Translations under genes and position numbers: made by a program
Source of the DNA: an uncultured Clostridia bacterium
GTDB lineage: Bacteria; Bacillota; Clostridia; Christensenellales; CAG-917
DNA: 8,158 nucleotides
Direction of reading: 5' to 3'
NCBI GenBank assembly: GCA_900554085.1
Contig: USGA01000024.1
Location: 1-8,158, forward strand
The notes under the pieces: model-generated
Database searches by the model: none
What the model was told of the DNA's origin: nothing
Seen by the model: the letters and a program-made list of their open reading frames with translations, nothing else
Shown: piece after piece, positions 5,474 through 8,158 of the stretch
How positions within the stretch are numbered: the stretch's first letter is position 1
How the letters are laid out: each line of letters begins with the position of its first letter

Positions 5474-5503
5474 TTGACTGGCCTCGCGCGCGGGACTTAT
5501 AAT
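5474..5503 (+). promoter_or_regulatory. sigma-A promoter of the AMP-ligase/FAD-oxidoreductase operon
   Basis: TTGACT (5474-5479), an 18-bp spacer and a perfect TATAAT (5498-5503) form a near-consensus vegetative promoter. An A/T tract (A5426-5430, T5433-5439) lies about 35-48 bp upstream of the -35 and could help as a distal UP-like element. The predicted start at 5510 coincides with the A of an ATG. The 106 bp between the -35 elements of this promoter and the gene body of the divergent M23 gene contain no other recognisable site. Confidence 0.8.
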
Positions 5504-5509
5504 CGTGAT

Positions 5510-7037
5510 ATGAGCGGTATAAACGGGTCTATTTACTCTTATATGAGGGACTACCGTGCCAAAAACAAGCGCACGGTCGCTTTCGTGAGAGGCAGAAAAA
5601 AGACTGCGTACGGCAGATTTTTCCGCAGGGTCGGTTGCGGGCGGTCTTGCCGCGCTCGGGGTGAAAAAGGGCGACGTCGTTATGATTGCCACACCCACCA
5701 TTCAGCAGGGCGTCACGGCGTTTTATGCCGTTTCCCGTCTCGGGGCGATAGCCTCTATGATTCACCCGCTTATGGAAAGAGGGGAGTTCGACGAGGCGGT
5801 CAGAGAGCAACGCCCCAAAGTCGTGTTTCTCTCCGATATCAACTACAAAAAACTGGGCAAAGGGCTTAAAGACGTCAAAAAGGTGCTTTGTCCTTTTCTG
5901 ATGGACGTTTTCGTCGGCCTGCCGGGGAACGCGGGGTTCACCCCTTGCGAAAGCGACGGCAGCGAGCCTGCAGTGTATATGCGTTCGGGCGGCACTTCCG
6001 GCGTCGCAAAAACCGTGGTGCTTTCCGCGGCGGCGGTCAATGCGCTTCCCGACAATCTTTTCAGGACGCTTCTCAACAACGATTTCGGCGAAAAAGACAG
6101 AATGCTGGTCGCACTTCCGATGTTCCACGGCTTCGGTTTGCTTGTGGGCATTCACGCGGCGATGAGCACGTCTATGGCGCCTGTGCTCGTTCCGGTTTTC
6201 AACGTGCGCAAGGTGATAAAAGCCATTGCCGCCAACGGGGTGACGACTATGATTGCCGTTCCGCGTATGATTGCCAAACTGCTTTCTTCGCGCGAATTCG
6301 CGGGTGAAAACGTCGTCGGGCTCAGGAACGTGTACGTCGGAGGCGACACCGTGGACGCCGAACTGGAAAACGCTTTCGACCGTCGTATGAAAGAAGCGGG
6401 CGCAAAGTGTTTTATGTCGCCGGGATACGGACTTACCGAGACGGGCAGCGTGTCCGTTCTGTCACCCGTCAAAGTGGGCGGCGCGGCGGTGGGAAAGCCG
6501 CTGGACGGAATGGAGTGCCGCATTGTGGACGAGGATTGCCGCGAAGTGCCGTTCGGCGACGTCGGCGAACTGTGGCTTGCGGGCAACCAACTTATGCTCG
6601 GATATCTGGACGACCCCGAGGGTACGGCTGAAGCCTTCGCTGAAGCGGACGGCAAAAAGTGGGTCAGAACGGGTGATTATTTCAGGTATCTGCCCGACGG
6701 CACTCTGTTCTTTATGGGCAGGAAAAAGAGACTTATAAAGATTTCGGGAATGAACGTCTATCCCGTGGAAATCGAACGCGTGGCGTCCGAACTGCCTTAC
6801 GTGACCGCCTGCGCGGCGGCGGAAGTCCGCGACAACGACAAGCCTTACATAGCGCTTTTCGTGGAGGGGGACCTCACCGAGGAGCAGAAAAAGGAAATAA
6901 AGAAACACATAGTCTACAAACTTTCCCGCTGGCACGAGCCGAAATTCGTCATTTGTATGAAGGAACTTCCTCGCACCAACGTGGGCAAAACCGACTACAA
7001 GAGGTTGAACGATGGACTTGAAATCGGTGCGGAATAA
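5510..7037 (+). CDS. AMP-dependent acyl-CoA synthetase/ligase (ANL superfamily), frameshifted near the 5' end
   Basis: Enzymes of this family adenylate a carboxylic acid with ATP and usually pass it to CoA. Adenylation motifs are in order: P-loop SGGTSGVAK (5985-6011), YGLTE (6426-6440), TGD (6669-6677), hinge and core GRKKRLIKISGMNVYP (from 6717), and the C-terminal catalytic Lys in NVGKTDYKRL (Lys codon 6987-6989). All expected catalytic positions are present; the P-loop has Ala where Pro is usual. The frame from ATG 5510 (MSGINGSIYSYMRDYRAKNK) is a typical family N-terminus, but homology moves to the next frame (SVAGGLAALGVKKGDVV) within the T5 run at 5618-5622. Removing one T restores a protein of about 508 residues, the normal length. 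The uninterrupted downstream frame is open from before GTG 5661 to the stop. No ribosome binding site precedes ATG 5510, and the promoter suggests a leaderless message. The last 26 bases overlap the FAD oxidoreductase gene. The substrate is unknown; a fatty or other carboxylic acid is likely. Confidence 0.88.
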
Positions 7038-8158
7038 GGTGCGCAAAATCGCGCCCGAAGTCACCGTGGAGGAATACCGCGGTTGCGTCAGGCTGACGGG
7101 GGAACTCGACAGTTGGGACAAGATTTACCGTTGCGGCGTCGCCGCAGTGACGAAGGGCTCTCTCGGCGTGCTCAACGACATACGCCTCAAAGGCTTTTCC
7201 GAGAAGGTCAAAACGCCGTCGCTCTCCGACAACGCGCTTGACGGCGCGCGTCCCGACGTGCTTGTAATAGGCGGAGGTATCACGGGGTGCGCGATAGCGC
7301 GCGAACTCAGTCGCCTCGACGTCTCCGTTCTGTTGGTGGAAAAGGCCAACGACGTGGGCACGGGTGCGTCCTGCCGCAACGACGGGTGCATACACCCCGG
7401 TATCGACCTGCACAAAGGACAGGCAAAACTGCATTACGTTCTCCGCGGCAACGAACTTTATCCCGAAATGTGCCGAGAACTCGGGTGCGATTTCGAGCGG
7501 TGGACTCAGATGTTTATGTTCAGCACGTGGTGGGAGCGTTTCATCATCGCGCCGCTGATGATTCTGAAAGGAAGACTGCTCGGAATCCCCAAGGTCGATT
7601 TCGTTTCCCGCAAAAAAATCCGCGATATCGAGCAAGCCCCGCCGTCCTGGTTCAAAGGCGCGGTGCGAATGGGCTCCGCGGGCGTGGTCTCGCCGTACAA
7701 AGTGACCATAGCCCTTGCCGACAACGCGGTTATGAACGGCGCGCAGATTTCCCTCAACACGATTGTGAAAGGTATGGAAGTCAAAGACGGCAAGGTCGTG
7801 TCCGTTTCCACCAACCGCGGCACGGTGTATCCCGGAATCGTGGTCAACGCCGCGGGTGCCTTCAGCGATATAATAGCGGATATGGCGGGGGACAGGACTT
7901 TCACCATTCCCCCGTAAAGGTACGGACCTCATTCTCGACAAGAAAAAGGCCTTCTACGCGTTATCGTCCTTTGCGCGCAGTTATTTCGCGCCTCTCCCCA
8001 AGGAGCAGCGGGAGCAGGGACACGAAGCGGTAGGGCATACCAAAGGCGGCGGCGTAATGCGCACCGTGGACGGCAACATTCTCGTGGGTCCCGACGCGCA
8101 CGAACAGCCGTACAGAGAGGACAATTCCACGTCGCTCGAAAACGTGAACGCCATTATA
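7012..8158 (+). CDS. GlpA-type FAD-dependent oxidoreductase with N-terminal BON-like domain, frameshifted and cut by the window edge
   Basis: Residues 1-61 resemble a BON domain: a VRLTGELDSWDK strand-turn (26-37) and the closing GVLNDIRLKG (52-61). Next comes a DAO/GlpA-type FAD fold. The dinucleotide loop is VIGGGITG (85-92), with Glu110 in LLVEK expected to hold the FAD ribose, and a later NAAGAFSD motif. The frame stops at TAA 7916-7918, but homology continues one frame over from 7913 (RKGTDLILDK, then GVMRTVDGNILVGPDA and EDNSTS) to the right edge, as in glycerol-3-phosphate dehydrogenase GlpA/GlpD relatives. The shift lies in the C5 run at 7909-7913. One extra C, or loss of two bases before PRKG, would explain it; relatives usually read HPRKG here. 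ATG 7012 has GAGG at 7001-7004 and overlaps the AMP-ligase gene by 26 bases, which suggests translational coupling. The oxidised substrate (glycerol-3-phosphate or another 2-hydroxy compound) and electron acceptor are unknown. The 3' end is outside the window. Confidence 0.85.

Noticed and set aside
4639..5502. Long plus-strand open frame (287 codons) opposite the M23 gene
   Set aside because: It lies over a clear minus-strand M23 gene with zinc motifs, a ribosome site and a promoter. The translation has no domain features and crosses the divergent promoter region.
6949..7941. Long minus-strand open frame (330 codons) opposite the FAD oxidoreductase
   Set aside because: It mirrors a gene with strong GlpA-type homology, and its His/Arg-rich translation is typical of an antisense shadow in G+C-rich DNA.

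Overview
The window is a stretch of bacterial chromosome of roughly 57% G+C. It most resembles a spore-forming member of the Bacillota (Clostridia-like). The reasons are a SpoIIQ-type M23 protein behind a sigma-F-like promoter, GGAGG-type ribosome binding sites, short intergenic gaps and intrinsic terminators. No RNA gene, CRISPR array, insertion sequence, phage gene or attachment site is visible. The species cannot be named from the sequence alone.

Layout, left to right. (1) The 3' part of rsmI (16S rRNA ribose methyltransferase) runs off the left edge and carries an in-frame TAG. It is followed by a probable terminator and a palindromic spacer. (2) A probable operon encodes a divergent dehydrogenase-fold protein, related to glycerol-1-phosphate dehydrogenase/AraM but without the usual metal-binding histidines, and a HAD-IIA (NagD/AraL-type) phosphatase. 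A clear terminator ends it. (3) A hairpin-rich leader precedes a 13-helix sodium:solute symporter, whose end is marked by a perfect 12-bp hairpin shared with the convergent gene. (4) On the minus strand lies a membrane-anchored M23/SpoIIQ-like protein with an Asp-rich linker. (5) Divergent from it, a near-consensus sigma-A promoter places its predicted transcription start exactly on an ATG. This opens an operon of an AMP-dependent acyl-CoA synthetase-like gene and an overlapping GlpA-type FAD oxidoreductase with an N-terminal BON-like domain. The last gene runs off the right edge.

Three of the seven genes are interrupted: rsmI by an amber codon, the AMP ligase and the FAD oxidoreductase each by a +1 shift at a run of five identical bases. 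Sequence flanking each break is well conserved, so sequencing or assembly error is the simplest explanation. Recent decay, recoding and programmed frameshifting remain possible.

The AraM-like/HAD-IIA pair and the GlpA-like oxidoreductase hint at glycerol-phosphate-type metabolism, but no substrate can be read from the sequence. I see no clearly new multi-gene system. The most interesting points are the degenerate dehydrogenase paired with a phosphatase, the BON-FAD oxidoreductase coupled to an AMP ligase, the apparently leaderless operon start, and the sigma-F signature in front of the SpoIIQ-like gene.
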